Notes: generated by a model from the letters alone, not told the origin. A stretch of 64,000 bases of DNA from CAWEWH01 sp963812775 (GCA_963812775.1 CAWEWH010000009.1:124001-188000); one strand, 5' to 3'; positions 53,545 through 63,046 are shown, numbered from the stretch's first letter. Numbers and translations: made by a program.

Positions 53545-55696
53545 ATGCAACGATCCCGCCTGCTCATCGCCGCTCTCGCCGCGTCGCTCATCTGCGTCGG
53601 CGTCCCCGCGATCGCACAAAACCCGAGCGCACAAGACTTAAGCGCACAAGCCAAGCCCCCCGTTGCGGCGAAAAAGCCGCATCAGGTCGTCGCGCCGCAC
53701 GGTGCTGCCCGCGACGACGAGTACTATTGGCTGCGCGACGACCGCCGTCAGGACCCTGACGTGCTGGCCCATTTGAGGGCCGAGAACGCCTATGCCGATC
53801 ATGTGCTTGCGCCAACCCGGCCGTTGCAGGAGCAGCTCTTCGCCGAGTTTGTCGGCCGCGTCCAGCAGGACGACGCCACGGTGCCCTATCGGTGGCGCGG
53901 CCACTGGTATTACGCGCGGCGCGTCCCGGGCAAGGGCTACGCCGTCAGTGCCCGCCGCAAGGGACTCGATGGAGAACGCCGAGGAGATCGTGCTCGACTA
54001 CAATCTCCTCGCCGAGGGTAAGACGTATTTCCGCATCGGCGACGTGACGATCAGCCCCGACAGCCGGCTCGTCGCCTACACCGACGACACCGTTGGCCGC
54101 GCCCAGTACGTGCTGCGGTTCAAGAACCTGGCAACCGGCGAGACGCTCGCCGATGCGATCGAGAACGTCGATGCCGCCGTCGTCTGGGCCAACGACAACC
54201 GCACGGTCTTCTATGTCGAAAAGGACCCGGTGACCCTCACGCCGAAGGCCGTCAAGGCGCATGTCGTCGGCACTCCTGCGACCGCCGACCGGCTGATCTA
54301 TGCGGAGCAAGACCCGAGCTTCAAGCTGAGCGTGGCGCGCACCCGCTCGGACAAGTTCGTCTGCATTGCCGCGGCCAGCACGGACGCCACCGAGCAGCGC
54401 TGCACGTCCGCCGACCAACCCGGCGAGTTCTCGGTGCTCGCGCCGCGAACCGCAAAGCATGCTTACTCAGCCAACCACCATGACGGCCGCTGGGTCATTC
54501 GGACCAATTGGGACGCCCCCAACGGCCGGCTGATGACGATGAACGACGATGTGCCGCTTGGCGACCGCACGAGGTGGGACGATCTGCTGGCGCCGGGTCC
54601 CGACGTGACCATCCGCGGCTTTCAGCTCTTCGACGGCTTCGTGGCCGTCACGGAATATTCGGATGCGCTTGCGCGCGTGCGCATCCTCGCCGACCGCAAG
54701 AGCACGTTCATTGCGAGCGACGAGCCGGCCTATGCCATGCAGCTCGCCGCCAATGCCGAACCCGGCACCGCGTGGGTGCGCTACGTGTATGGCTCGTTGA
54801 CGACGCCCAACACGCTCTACGAGATGAATGTTCGGACCGGCGAGCGTCGCCTCCTCAAGCGCGATCCGGTGCCGGGCTACGATCCCGCCGGCTATGTCAC
54901 CGAGCGTCTGTTTGCGACGGCGCGGGACGGCGCGAAAATCCCTGTGTCCCTGGTCTACCGCAAAGGATTGCGCAAGGACGGCAGCGCGGCCCTGCTGCAG
55001 TCCGGCTATGGCGCCTACGGCGCTCTGCAAGACCCGACATTCTATGCGCCGTTCGTGAGCTTGCTCGACCGCGGCATGGTATACGCGTTTGCGCATGTGC
55101 GCGGCGGCAGCGAGATGGGCCGCTCCTGGTACGAGAACGGCCGCCAGCTCGCCAAGCGCAACACCTTCACCGACTTTATCGATGTCACCCGCTTTCTCGT
55201 GAAGGAGGGCTATACCGCCAGGGAGCGTGTCGCGGCGCTCGGCGGCAGCGCCGGCGGCCTGCTCGTGGCAGCCGTCGCCAACATGGCGCCCGACGAGTAC
55301 CGCGCCATCGCGGCCCAGGTGCCGTTCGTCGACATCGTCACGACGATGCTCGACGACAGCATCCCCCTCACCCAACGCGAATTCGAGGAGTGGGGAGACC
55401 CCAAGCAAAAGCCGTTCTACGACTACATGCTCTCGTATTCGCCCTACGACAATGTCGAGCGCAAGAACTATCCCGCGATGTTCGTGGGCACCGGTCTTTT
55501 CGACGACGAAGTGCAGTATTTCGAGCCGGCCAAATGGGTGGCGCGCCTGCGCGACCGCAAAACCGACGCAAACCCGCTGGTCATGCGCGTCAACATGGAG
55601 GCGGGCCACAGCGGCACGTCCGGCCGCTTTGCGGCGTATCGCGAGAGGGCCGAGCTCTTCGCCTTCGTGCTCGGCGAGCTCAAGGTCGCTCCTTAG
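53545..55696 (+). CDS. ptrB: Oligopeptidase B (S9A prolyl oligopeptidase family), one frameshift
   Basis: About 716 aa when repaired. Signal peptide to residue 25 (LLIAALAASLICVGVPAIAQ), so periplasmic. A seven-bladed propeller domain spans about 75-430; the hydrolase domain has the nucleophile in LGGSAGGLLVA (codon about 55246), the aspartate in GTGLFDDEVQYFEP and the histidine in MEAGHSGTSGR. The frame shifts near 53952, after GKGYAV; ‘SMENAEEIVLDYNLLAEGKT’ continues in the next frame. Cleaves short peptides after basic residues. Oligopeptidase B is recognised by ‘FAHVRGGSEMGRSWYENG’. Confidence 0.87.
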
Positions 55697-55861
55697 CGCG
55701 GACCGGGACAAGCTGGCGACATGCGGCCGACCGCTCGGGCCCCGTTGCTTCAGCCCCCCGGCGCGACGTGCGCATAGACAGCCGGCCACTGGCGACGTTT
55801 GATGCGCGGCCGGCACGGGCGAGCCGGCGTCCGGGGTCAGCGTTCAGCGAGGAACAGGCGC

Positions 55862-56776
55862 ATGTCGGCAGTTGGTTTGATCGGGCTTGGCGTCATGGGC
55901 GGCGGCATGGCCGAGAACATCCTCAAGGCGGGCATCCCGCTGGTGGCTTATGACATCGACACCTCCAAGCTGCGGCACTTCCAGTCGCTCGGCGCCGCGG
56001 CGGCGATCTCGCCCGCCGACGTGGCGCGGCAGGCGCCCCGCTCGATCTGCATCGTCGAGACGACGGCGCAGGCGCGAGCCGTCATCACCGGCGAGGACGG
56101 CATCATCGCAGGCGCCGCGCCGGGTCACGCGGTGGCGTGTTCCGCCACCATCGCGCCCGACGCCATCCAAACCATGCATGCCGCGCTGGCCGCCCGCGGC
56201 ATCGCGCTCATCGATGCGCCGGTGAGCGGTGGCGGCCCGGGCGCCAAGGCCGGCACGCTCAGCGTTTTCGCCGGCGGCGACAGTGCGGCGATTGACGCTT
56301 TCCGCGACGTCTTCGACGCCGTCGCCGCCAACGTCTTCCGCCTCGGCAAGCTCGGCAACGGCATGGCCATGAAGCTCGTCAACAACATGCTGATCCAGAC
56401 TGCGAGCGTGGCGATCGCCGAGGCCATGGTCATGGGCCGCAAGGCGGGCCTCGACCTGCGCACGATCTATGACGTGGTTCGCGTCAGTGCCGGTTACAGC
56501 TTCGCCTTCGAGCTGCGCGTGCCGAAGATGATCGCCCGCGATTTCGTGCCGGGCGGCACCATCGACATCTCCTACAAGGACCAGGAGCTGCAGACCGCCT
56601 TCGCCAAGGAGCTGGGCGTTCCGGTCTTCGTCGCCAACGTCACCCAGCAGGTCTACCAGATGGGCCGCAGTCTCGGCCTCGGCAAGGAGGACGGCTCGGC
56701 GCTGATCAAGCTCTACGAGCACCTGGCGGGCCTGAGCGACCTCGCGCCGCCTGCTGCCGAGAGCGCGAAGGACTAG
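55862..56776 (+). CDS. NAD(P)-dependent beta-hydroxyacid dehydrogenase (HIBADH family)
   Basis: 304 aa. Rossmann motif GLIGLGVMGGGMAENI (residues 5-20), substrate signature DAPVSGGGPGAKAGTL (118-133) and catalytic K171 in KLVNNML. Relatives oxidise 3-hydroxyisobutyrate, tartronate semialdehyde, L-threonate or ltnD-type substrates; the exact one is open. ATG at 55862 has GAGGAA upstream; a longer frame from 55799 is not supported. The stop TAG lies inside the double-hairpin repeat copy 2. Confidence 0.87.
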   Translation: MSAVGLIGLGVMGGGMAENILKAGIPLVAYDIDTSKLRHFQSLGAAAAISPADVARQAPRSICIVETTAQARAVITGEDGIIAGAAPGHAVACSATIAPDAIQTMHAALAARGIALIDAPVSGGGPGAKAGTLSVFAGGDSAAIDAFRDVFDAVAANVFRLGKLGNGMAMKLVNNMLIQTASVAIAEAMVMGRKAGLDLRTIYDVVRVSAGYSFAFELRVPKMIARDFVPGGTIDISYKDQELQTAFAKELGVPVFVANVTQQVYQMGRSLGLGKEDGSALIKLYEHLAGLSDLAPPAAESAKD

Positions 56777-56939
56777 TGTGGCGATTCCGAAATTCGCCAC
56801 GTATCGATGGAGGTCTCAGAGCGAATTTCGGAATCATAAGCCACACTAGAAAAGATTGGTTCTAGTGTGCTTTTTGAATTTGAAGTTCGCTCGGTCCGTG
56901 ATCCAAGCAATGTAGCGAACTTCAAATTCAGCACACTAG
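56773..56939. repeat. 167-bp double-hairpin repeat, copy 2
   Basis: Same architecture as copy 1 at 52156: hairpins 56773-56849 and 56862-56939. Where copy 1 has CTAGTGTCGC paired with GCGACACTAG, this copy has CTAGTGTGGC paired with GCCACACTAG; in the second hairpin a C-G pair has become T-A. It begins over the stop codon of the dehydrogenase gene and ends six bases before the oxygenase stop on the other strand. Confidence 0.9.
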
Positions 56940-56945
56940 GGCCGC

Positions 56946-58274
56946 CTACTCCGCCGCCAGCGGGCGCGGTGGCGGATGCACGGCGCTCGTCAGCTGCCGA
57001 CCATAGACCTGCTGCCAGGCGCTCTTGTCGTCGCTCACGAAATAGCCGCTGCGGGCGCCGCGATAGACTTGGCCGTCCTCCGCGCCGGGCGGCGGGGTGC
57101 CGTTGTCGCGCAACGCCCGCGCCGCCCGCAACAGGCGTCGGCGGGTGCGCGTGATCATCTGGTCGGACGGCGCCAGGTGCTCCCATGCATGATCGGCGAT
57201 CGGTCCCATGCTTTCGGTGATCGCCTGGTCCTGCAGGTGGATGCCGCTGATGCCGCTGTAGATGGTGCCGTTCTGCTGCGCGGCGCGGTCCATCTGCCAG
57301 TCGTTGCCGGCGTTCTCGGCCAGCCGCCAGCGGCCGAGCCAGTCGGTCGTATTGGGCAGCATGTTGTTGCCGCGCCCCGTGCCGCCGATCGGCGTGCCGT
57401 CCTTGAAGGCCGGCTGCGGCAGCGACATGGCCGAGACCGCGCGCTTCCACCAGAAGAAGCAGAACATGGTGTGATGGTCGTCGAGCGGCACCCAGGCGCG
57501 CGCATGCATGTGGCTGCCGAACTCGCCGTTCGGCGCCTGCGTCCAGAACGGGAACAGGAAGTTCGCAAACCGCCAGTAGGTGCCGCCGGGACCAGCCGAC
57601 CGGTAGCCCGCATATTGCGTGCCCCACGGCGCATCGGCGAGGTGGTATTCGGGGGCCCGGTTGGTGATGGTATGGAAGATCGGGTCGTCCTCGGGCACCT
57701 CGTCGGGCTCCACGTGCCCGGCATGCAGGAAGCCGAAATGCGAGGTGTCGATGTCGCCTTCGAGCGCCTGCAGGTAGTTGCAATCGCGCTGGATGAAGCT
57801 GACGCGAATTTCGTCCTCCGGCACATCGAAGATCTCGAAGGCCGGCGCCGGCGGCGTTGCGGCGGCCGCACCCATGTAGACCCACACGACCCCTGCCCGT
57901 TCAACCGTGCGGTAGGCCTTGGCCTTCACCTTTTCCATGAAGCCCGGGGGCGGCACGCTCGGCATGCCGATGCAGTTGCCGGCCACGTCGAATTTCCAGC
58001 CGTGATAGATGCAGCGGATGCCGTTCTCCTCGTTGCGCCCGAGGAACAGCGAGGCGCAGCGATGCGGGCAACGGTGGTCCATGACCCCAACCCGGCCGGC
58101 GCTGTCGCGGAAGGCGATCAGCTTCTCGCCGAGCAGCATCAGGCGGACCGGCGCGCCATCGCGCACAAGCTCCGACGAGAGGGCGGCGGGAATCCAGTAG
58201 CAGCGCATCAGCTCGCCCATCGGCGTGCCGGCACCGACGCGGGTCAGTTCCATGCCTTCCTTGGCGGTCGTCAT
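56946..58274 (-). CDS. Rieske aromatic ring-hydroxylating oxygenase, large subunit
   Basis: 442 aa. Rieske 2Fe-2S ligands C69, H71, C88, H91 (CPHRC and CIYHGW); mononuclear iron site in LEGDIDTSHFGFLHAGH (D176, H179, H184). The sequence resembles phthalate 4,5-dioxygenase-type single-subunit oxygenases. It should hydroxylate or demethylate an aromatic acid with O2. ATG at 58274 (MTTAKEGMEL); the frame upstream runs into the ferredoxin gene. Operon of four genes: amidohydrolase, 100-aa protein, Rieske ferredoxin, oxygenase. No reductase gene is present. Confidence 0.88.
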   Translation of the reverse strand: MTTAKEGMELTRVGAGTPMGELMRCYWIPAALSSELVRDGAPVRLMLLGEKLIAFRDSAGRVGVMDHRCPHRCASLFLGRNEENGIRCIYHGWKFDVAGNCIGMPSVPPPGFMEKVKAKAYRTVERAGVVWVYMGAAAATPPAPAFEIFDVPEDEIRVSFIQRDCNYLQALEGDIDTSHFGFLHAGHVEPDEVPEDDPIFHTITNRAPEYHLADAPWGTQYAGYRSAGPGGTYWRFANFLFPFWTQAPNGEFGSHMHARAWVPLDDHHTMFCFFWWKRAVSAMSLPQPAFKDGTPIGGTGRGNNMLPNTTDWLGRWRLAENAGNDWQMDRAAQQNGTIYSGISGIHLQDQAITESMGPIADHAWEHLAPSDQMITRTRRRLLRAARALRDNGTPPPGAEDGQVYRGARSGYFVSDDKSAWQQVYGRQLTSAVHPPPRPLAAE

Positions 58275-58303
58275 GTCGTCCCCCGATGTGCCGCTGGCGC
58301 CGA

Positions 58304-58735
58304 TCAGCGCCCGGCGGCTCCAACAGAAATGTCGGCGTGCTGCGTTGCCGGCAAAGGCTCGCGGGCGTCTGGAACGGTGACGATCACGTCGCCGCCGTCC
58401 ACCGTGACCTCCATCTTGCGCAGCCGCGCCCGCGGATTGCCGGGGTGAACGCCCGTGCGGATGTCGAACTCGAAGCCGTGCCACGGACAGACCACGTGCA
58501 TGCGGGTCTTCGAGAACGCCATGCCCTTGCTGGTGCGGTCCTCGGCGATGACCTCATCGACCTTGGCGATGATCTTGCCCTGGCAGGCGGGGCCGCCCAT
58601 GTGCGGACAATGATTCAGGTAGGCGAAGAACGCGCCGCCGAGCTTGAACACGGCGACCTCGAAGCGCTCGAACCCGATGATCTTGCGGCCGGGATCCTCG
58701 AAATCGCTGGCCGGACCGATGTTCACGTCTGGCAT
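58304..58735 (-). CDS. Rieske 2Fe-2S ferredoxin-like protein
   Basis: 143 aa. Ligands C43/H45 in NHCPHMGGPA and C83/H86 in CPWHGFEFD. The two ligand pairs are 37 residues apart instead of the usual 15-20 because of an insert (QGKIIAKVDEVIAEDRTSKG). Likely passes electrons to the oxygenase encoded 29 bases downstream. The stretch ‘NPRARLRKMEVTVDGGDVIV’ closes the Rieske fold. Confidence 0.85.
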   Translation of the reverse strand: MPDVNIGPASDFEDPGRKIIGFERFEVAVFKLGGAFFAYLNHCPHMGGPACQGKIIAKVDEVIAEDRTSKGMAFSKTRMHVVCPWHGFEFDIRTGVHPGNPRARLRKMEVTVDGGDVIVTVPDAREPLPATQHADISVGAAGR

Positions 58736-58742
58736 GCTGCGC

Positions 58743-59045
58743 CTACCGCCTCGTCCTGTTGAACCACATCGACACGTCCCAGAGATTGAGGCCGGCGGCG
58801 CGGATAAGGTCGCTCACCGTCACTACGATGTCGGTCGGCGTCACGCTTGCGGAATCGAGCGGCCGGGCCGGCGGCGCGTCGGTCTCGGCCTTGGCGGCGT
58901 AGAGGCGCACCGCCGCCGTCATGACGCGCTCGAGCGCCTCGTCCGGCACCTGGGCGGGCTCGCCCTGCTCGAGCGCACGCTCGGCCGCCGCGACGAAGTC
59001 CTCGCCCAGCGCCTGCGCCTTGGCCTCGGTCGTAACAGCCATCAT
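58743..59045 (-). CDS. Uncharacterised 100-aa protein of the Rieske operon
   Basis: Not recognised. All-helical appearance: ‘KAQALGEDFVAAAERALEQG’, ‘DEALERVMTAAVRLYAAKAE’, then ‘VVTVSDLIRAAGLNLWDVSM’ and a C-terminal WFNRTRR. The ATG overlaps the stop of the amidohydrolase gene as ATGA, and the ferredoxin gene starts seven bases after its stop, so it is certainly part of the operon. Possibly a small subunit or chaperone of the oxygenase; this is only inference from position. Confidence 0.75.
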   Translation of the reverse strand: MMAVTTEAKAQALGEDFVAAAERALEQGEPAQVPDEALERVMTAAVRLYAAKAETDAPPARPLDSASVTPTDIVVTVSDLIRAAGLNLWDVSMWFNRTRR

Positions 59046-60292
59046 GACACGCCCGGGCGCGACGCCAGCACCTCGGCGGGTTTCGGGCGTTTGCGCTTCA
59101 CGTCGAGATTGAAGACCCGCGCCGCGTTGAGCCCGAGGATGTTGCGCTTGGCCTCTCCGCTCAGGAACGGCAGCGTCGTGATGGCGCTCGGCGGATCGAA
59201 GTCCCAGTGCGGCCAGTCCGACGCGTAGAGGAGCTGCGTGTCGGCCTTGAAGGCCTCCAGCGTCGCCTGCAGCAGCTTGAGATTGGTCTTCTCTAGCGGC
59301 TGGCTCGTGTAGAACATGTCGCGCATGTACTCGCTCGGCAGCTTCTTGAGCAGTGGCGCCTCGCAGCTGCGCATCTGGTACTCGTGATCGAGGCGCTGCA
59401 TCAGGAACGGGATCCAGGCGAGGCCGCTTTCGACCCACACCAGTTTCAGCTTCGGGAACCGCTCCGGCAGGCCGTTGATGATCCAGTTGGTCATGTGGAT
59501 CAGGCTGTAATGCACGAACGACAGCGCGTGCATGGAGATGAAGCGGTTGAGCTGCAGGAACGACGGATCGTTCCAATTGAAGCCGGAGTGGAAGGCGAAG
59601 GGCTTGCCCGTCTCCTCCATCAGCGCATAGAGCCGCATGTAGCTGTTGTGGTGCACCGGCTTGTTGCGGGTCGAGCACACCGTGAAGCCGATGATGCTGT
59701 CGAGATGCCCGTACCTCTCGACCTGCTCGATGCAGGCTTCCGGCGTGTTGAACGGCAGGTAGAGCAGCCCCTTGAGCCGGTCGTCCTCGGGCAGGATGCG
59801 CTCGACGAGCCACCGGTTGTAGGCCCCGCCCAGCGCCGCCTCGATGTCGTCCTGCGGGTGCATGCCGAGCGTGAGCATCGGCGTCGGGAAGACGATCTGG
59901 TAGTCGAGGCCGAGCGCGTCCATGCCGCGCCGGGCGAGCTCGACGAAATGGTGGCTTCCCGTCTTCTCGACCTTCTCGAGCAGGGCCTGCTGGTGCGGAA
60001 TGCGGCCGTAGACGTGCTGGTAGAGCATGCCGGGCGCGATGTTGAGCAGCGCGCCCGAGGTGCCGGGGCGCTGCATGATCGCCTCGCCCATCTGGCGGAT
60101 CACGTCATTGTCGATGAGCGCCAGGATCTCGGGCCAGAAGGTGATCTCGCTGACATGAGCGTCGATGTCGACGAGGAAATAGTCGTCGTAGCTTTCCGAC
60201 TGCCGCGTGGCATGCGCGAGGATGTCGCGCGTGTCGGTCTGCATGGTGATTTCTTGCAGCTCGCGGAACTGCTGCGGGACGCGCTCGAGCAT
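59042..60292 (-). CDS. Amidohydrolase-2 family (TIM-barrel) metal-dependent hydrolase/decarboxylase
   Basis: 416 aa. The metal motif is VDIDAH (about 41-46) in the position of the family's DxDxH/ExH; further ligands are FHSGFNW (about 245) and ‘LLYASDWPHWDFDPP’ (the conserved Asp). ACMSD/gamma-resorcylate decarboxylase-like enzymes of this family act on aromatic acids, which fits the Rieske oxygenase in the same operon. The ATG at 60292 is used; M17 (60244) is an alternative. Confidence 0.86.
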   Translation of the reverse strand: MLERVPQQFRELQEITMQTDTRDILAHATRQSESYDDYFLVDIDAHVSEITFWPEILALIDNDVIRQMGEAIMQRPGTSGALLNIAPGMLYQHVYGRIPHQQALLEKVEKTGSHHFVELARRGMDALGLDYQIVFPTPMLTLGMHPQDDIEAALGGAYNRWLVERILPEDDRLKGLLYLPFNTPEACIEQVERYGHLDSIIGFTVCSTRNKPVHHNSYMRLYALMEETGKPFAFHSGFNWNDPSFLQLNRFISMHALSFVHYSLIHMTNWIINGLPERFPKLKLVWVESGLAWIPFLMQRLDHEYQMRSCEAPLLKKLPSEYMRDMFYTSQPLEKTNLKLLQATLEAFKADTQLLYASDWPHWDFDPPSAITTLPFLSGEAKRNILGLNAARVFNLDVKRKRPKPAEVLASRPGVS

Positions 60293-60370
60293 CGCCTGCC
60301 TCCGGGGTCCGACGGGCCACTATACGAGGGCTGCCGGGGTAATCAATCGAGGGCGGAGCTGGGGCGCCAG

Positions 60371-60418
60371 CCCACGAGGACCGGACGCACGCGCGACGGC
60401 ATCAGGGCGCGCCTCACC
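60371..60418 (+). repeat. Direct repeat, left copy
   Basis: About 48 bases; the core CCGGACGCACGCGCGACGGC followed by ATCA is identical to the right copy at about 61624-61648. Together the copies flank the low-GC gene at 60595-61572. The rest of 60293-60594 holds no gene. Confidence 0.75.
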
Positions 60419-60594
60419 TGACGAGCGGTGCAACCGTCGTGCCGCCCACCGTCCCCATCCTCGTCCAGCCCCAGGGGCGCGTGTGTCGGCGGGCTTGGCC
60501 GTCGAGGGGGCCTACGCTTAGAGACGGTCCTGCTGGCCGAAGAGCATCCCGTGTGGTTTGATCCGCCGCAGTAGCCAGGATGCTGGGTGGTAGA

Positions 60595-61572
60595 ATGAGG
60601 CGACGCGAGTTCATGTCGTTGACGGGCAGTTTTGCCCTCGTCTCACTGTCAGCGGCTCGCGGCCAACAAATAACGAAGCCACCGATCATCGGTTTCCTCG
60701 TGGCAGGAACGCACGCTTCTCATGGGGCGTGGGTGGCAGCGTTCGTAGAACGACTGTCCAAGCTTGGCTGGGTGGATGGGCGCAATGTCAAGATCGAGTA
60801 TCGGTGGGCGGCAGGCGATGTTCAACAAACCACCGAATTGGCTGCTGAATTCGTGCAGCGAAAGGTTGATGTGATCGTTACCTCAGGATACGGCGTTGTG
60901 GCCGCAAAGCAGGCCACGTCAAGCATTCCAATTGTATTCGCCGCCTACGGCGATGCGGTCGCCAACGGGATCGTCGAGAGCTTGGCCCGGCCTGGCGGGA
61001 ATGTGACAGGACTTTCCATCCAACCCGGTGAACTCAGCAGCAAACGTCTTGAATTACTAAAGGACATCATTCCGAATGTCCGCCATCTCGCTGCACTGGT
61101 TAACATCAATTTCTCAGGTGTTACGCAAGAGATGATTGGCATTCGAGCGGCCGCTGCCAAGCTAAATATAGAAGCCAACATACTGGAAATCCAAACAGCC
61201 GAGGACATTGACGCAGCGATGGCAACGCTCCCGAGCCAAACTGACGCGCTTTATGTGCATAGTGAGCCCCTTACAAATGCCAACAAGTCCAAAATCATCA
61301 AAGCAGCCACCGCCGCAAAGATTCCAACAATCTTTGGTTTTAGAGAATTCGTGGACGCAGGCGGTCTGATTTCGTTCGGACCGAACTTTATCGACCTTTT
61401 CGTGCGCGCAGCGGAGTTTACCGACAAGATCTTGCGTGGAGCAACGCCAGCTGACATGCCTATTCAGCAACCGGTGAAGTTCGACCTCATCATCAATCTC
61501 AAATCTGCCAAGACTCTCGGCTTGAATATTTCAGAAACTGTTCTTTCCCGCGCCGATGAGGTGATCGAGTAA
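60595..61572 (+). CDS. ABC transporter substrate-binding protein (PF04392-like), low GC
   Basis: 325 aa. Signal with a twin-arginine-like MRRREFMSL start, then ‘PIIGFLVAGTHASHGAWVAA’, ‘RLSKLGWVDGRNVKIEYRWA’ and ‘ARPGGNVTGLSIQPGELSSK’, all typical of the tryptophan/tyrosine-type ABC binding proteins that are highly multiplied in Rhizobiales. No permease or ATPase gene is near, so it is an orphan. GC content is clearly lower than in the flanks and direct repeats surround it. ATG at 60595 preferred over 60580 because the double arginine then follows directly. Confidence 0.85.
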   Translation: MRRREFMSLTGSFALVSLSAARGQQITKPPIIGFLVAGTHASHGAWVAAFVERLSKLGWVDGRNVKIEYRWAAGDVQQTTELAAEFVQRKVDVIVTSGYGVVAAKQATSSIPIVFAAYGDAVANGIVESLARPGGNVTGLSIQPGELSSKRLELLKDIIPNVRHLAALVNINFSGVTQEMIGIRAAAAKLNIEANILEIQTAEDIDAAMATLPSQTDALYVHSEPLTNANKSKIIKAATAAKIPTIFGFREFVDAGGLISFGPNFIDLFVRAAEFTDKILRGATPADMPIQQPVKFDLIINLKSAKTLGLNISETVLSRADEVIE

Positions 61573-61611
61573 GGAGCGCGACGTCCACTGATCTTCGCAG
61601 CGCACCACGGT

Positions 61612-61658
61612 GTCCCCACGGGGGCCGGACGCACGCGCGACGGCATCACGGCGCCTCA
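61612..61658 (+). repeat. Direct repeat, right copy
   Basis: Matches the left copy at 60371-60418 with few differences (CCCCACGGGGGCC versus CCCACGAGGACC at the start, then the identical core). Confidence 0.75.
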
Positions 61659-61662
61659 CGCC

Positions 61663-61722
61663 GTTCCGTCGCTGGACGAATGGGCCTTCGCACGAGACCG
61701 CCACCGCGGTTCGGGCAGACGC
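61663..61722 (-). pseudogene. Fragment of a DUF1272-like gene
   Basis: On the minus strand it reads VCPNRGGGLVRRPIRPATER, nearly the same as VCPNCGGGLVPRPIRPATEW in the intact DUF1272 gene at 63047-63358; one zinc cysteine has become arginine. Only about 20-25 codons remain. It sits directly beside the right direct repeat. Confidence 0.7.
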
Positions 61723-61863
61723 CAGTGACCGACGCTCGCGCCCGAGGAGGCGCACCGCGAACGGGACGTTGCGGGCATGGCTCGGACAAGGCATCCTCCG
61801 GTACCGGCGCTGCGGTCGACGTGAACGGTGGCTCGACCATGAAATCATGCGGAGGAACACGCC

Positions 61864-63004
61864 ATGAGGATCGGAACTGACATCAGCGTTCTGTCTGAGC
61901 CCGGGCGTCCCGACTCGTCGGTTCTGGCCGAGCATCTGGCACTCGCCGACCTCGCCGAACCGCTGGGCTTCGACTTCGCTCTTCTCTCTGGAGCATCATT
62001 TCACCGGCTACTCCATGTCGCCGAGCCCGCTGCAATTGCTGGCCTACTATGCTGCCAAGACGACGCGCATCACGCTCGGGACCTGCGTGATCGTGCTGCC
62101 CTGGCAGGATCCCATCCGGGTCGCGGAGCAGATCGCCTATCTGGACTTGCTGTGCCGCGGCCGCTGCATATTCGGGTTCGGGCGCGGCGCCGCCAGCGTC
62201 GAGTACGCGGGCTTTCGCGTCCCCATGGAGGAAGCGCGAGCGCGATTTGCCGAGGCCGCACAGCTCGTCACTAAGGCGCTGCGCGACGAGGTCTTCGAGT
62301 GGGATGGGGAGTTCTACAAGATCCCCCGCATGTCCATCCGTCCGCGACCGATGTCCAACCCCGAGCGGCGCTTCTATGCGTCGTCGGTCAGCCCCGAATC
62401 CGCGGAGATCATGGCGAAGCTGGGCTTCGGCATGATGGTGATCATGCAGAACGAATGGCACAAGGCCGCCGCCGACATCGAGAGCTTCCGCAAGATCGCC
62501 GTCAGCGTCGGGCACACGCCGAGCCCGCCCCTCATCCTCACCAACGTCTCATGCGCGCCGACCCGCGCCGAAGCGCATGAGCGGGCGATGCAATATCTCG
62601 GCGCCAAGTGGGACTCGATCGACGCGCATTACGGTTTCTCGGATGGCCATCTGTCGAACGTGAAAGGCTACGAGTTCTACGGCAAGATGGCCAAGACCTA
62701 CGGCAAGATGAAGGATCCGGGCGAGCGCAAGAAGATGACGGACTTCTACGTGGGCATCCAGATCGTCGGCACTCCGGATGATTGCATCCAGCAGCTCGGC
62801 GAGCTGCAGCGCCTGACGGGCACGGATCACGTAGTCTGCGATTTCTCGTATGGCCGCATGCCGCCCGACAAGGCCGAGCTCAACATGCGCCATTTCGCCG
62901 ATCGGGTCCTGCCCGTCATGCAGCGCGACGCTGCCTTCGCGCGCCCGGCCATCGCGCCCGAGCGTACGGAAAGGCGCAGCGGCAACATCTTCGCTCCGGC
63001 GTGA
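61864..63004 (+). CDS. LLM class flavin-dependent oxidoreductase, one frameshift
   Basis: About 379 aa when repaired. Luciferase-like monooxygenase TIM barrel: MRIGTDISVLSEPGR, ‘EHLALADLAEPLGFDFAL’, then after a shift near 61985 ‘MSPSPLQLLAYYAAKTTRI’, ‘TLGTCVIVLPWQDPIRVAEQ’, ‘LCRGRCIFGFGRGAAS’ and ‘IVGTPDDCIQQLGELQRLTG’. Uses reduced FMN/F420-type flavin; substrate unknown. GGAGGA seven bases before the ATG. The lost frame falls in a CTTCTCTCTGG stretch, a likely indel site. Confidence 0.85.
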
Positions 63005-63046
63005 CGCACACGTCGTCAATTTCGTGATGGCTGGTCTGAGGCCGCC

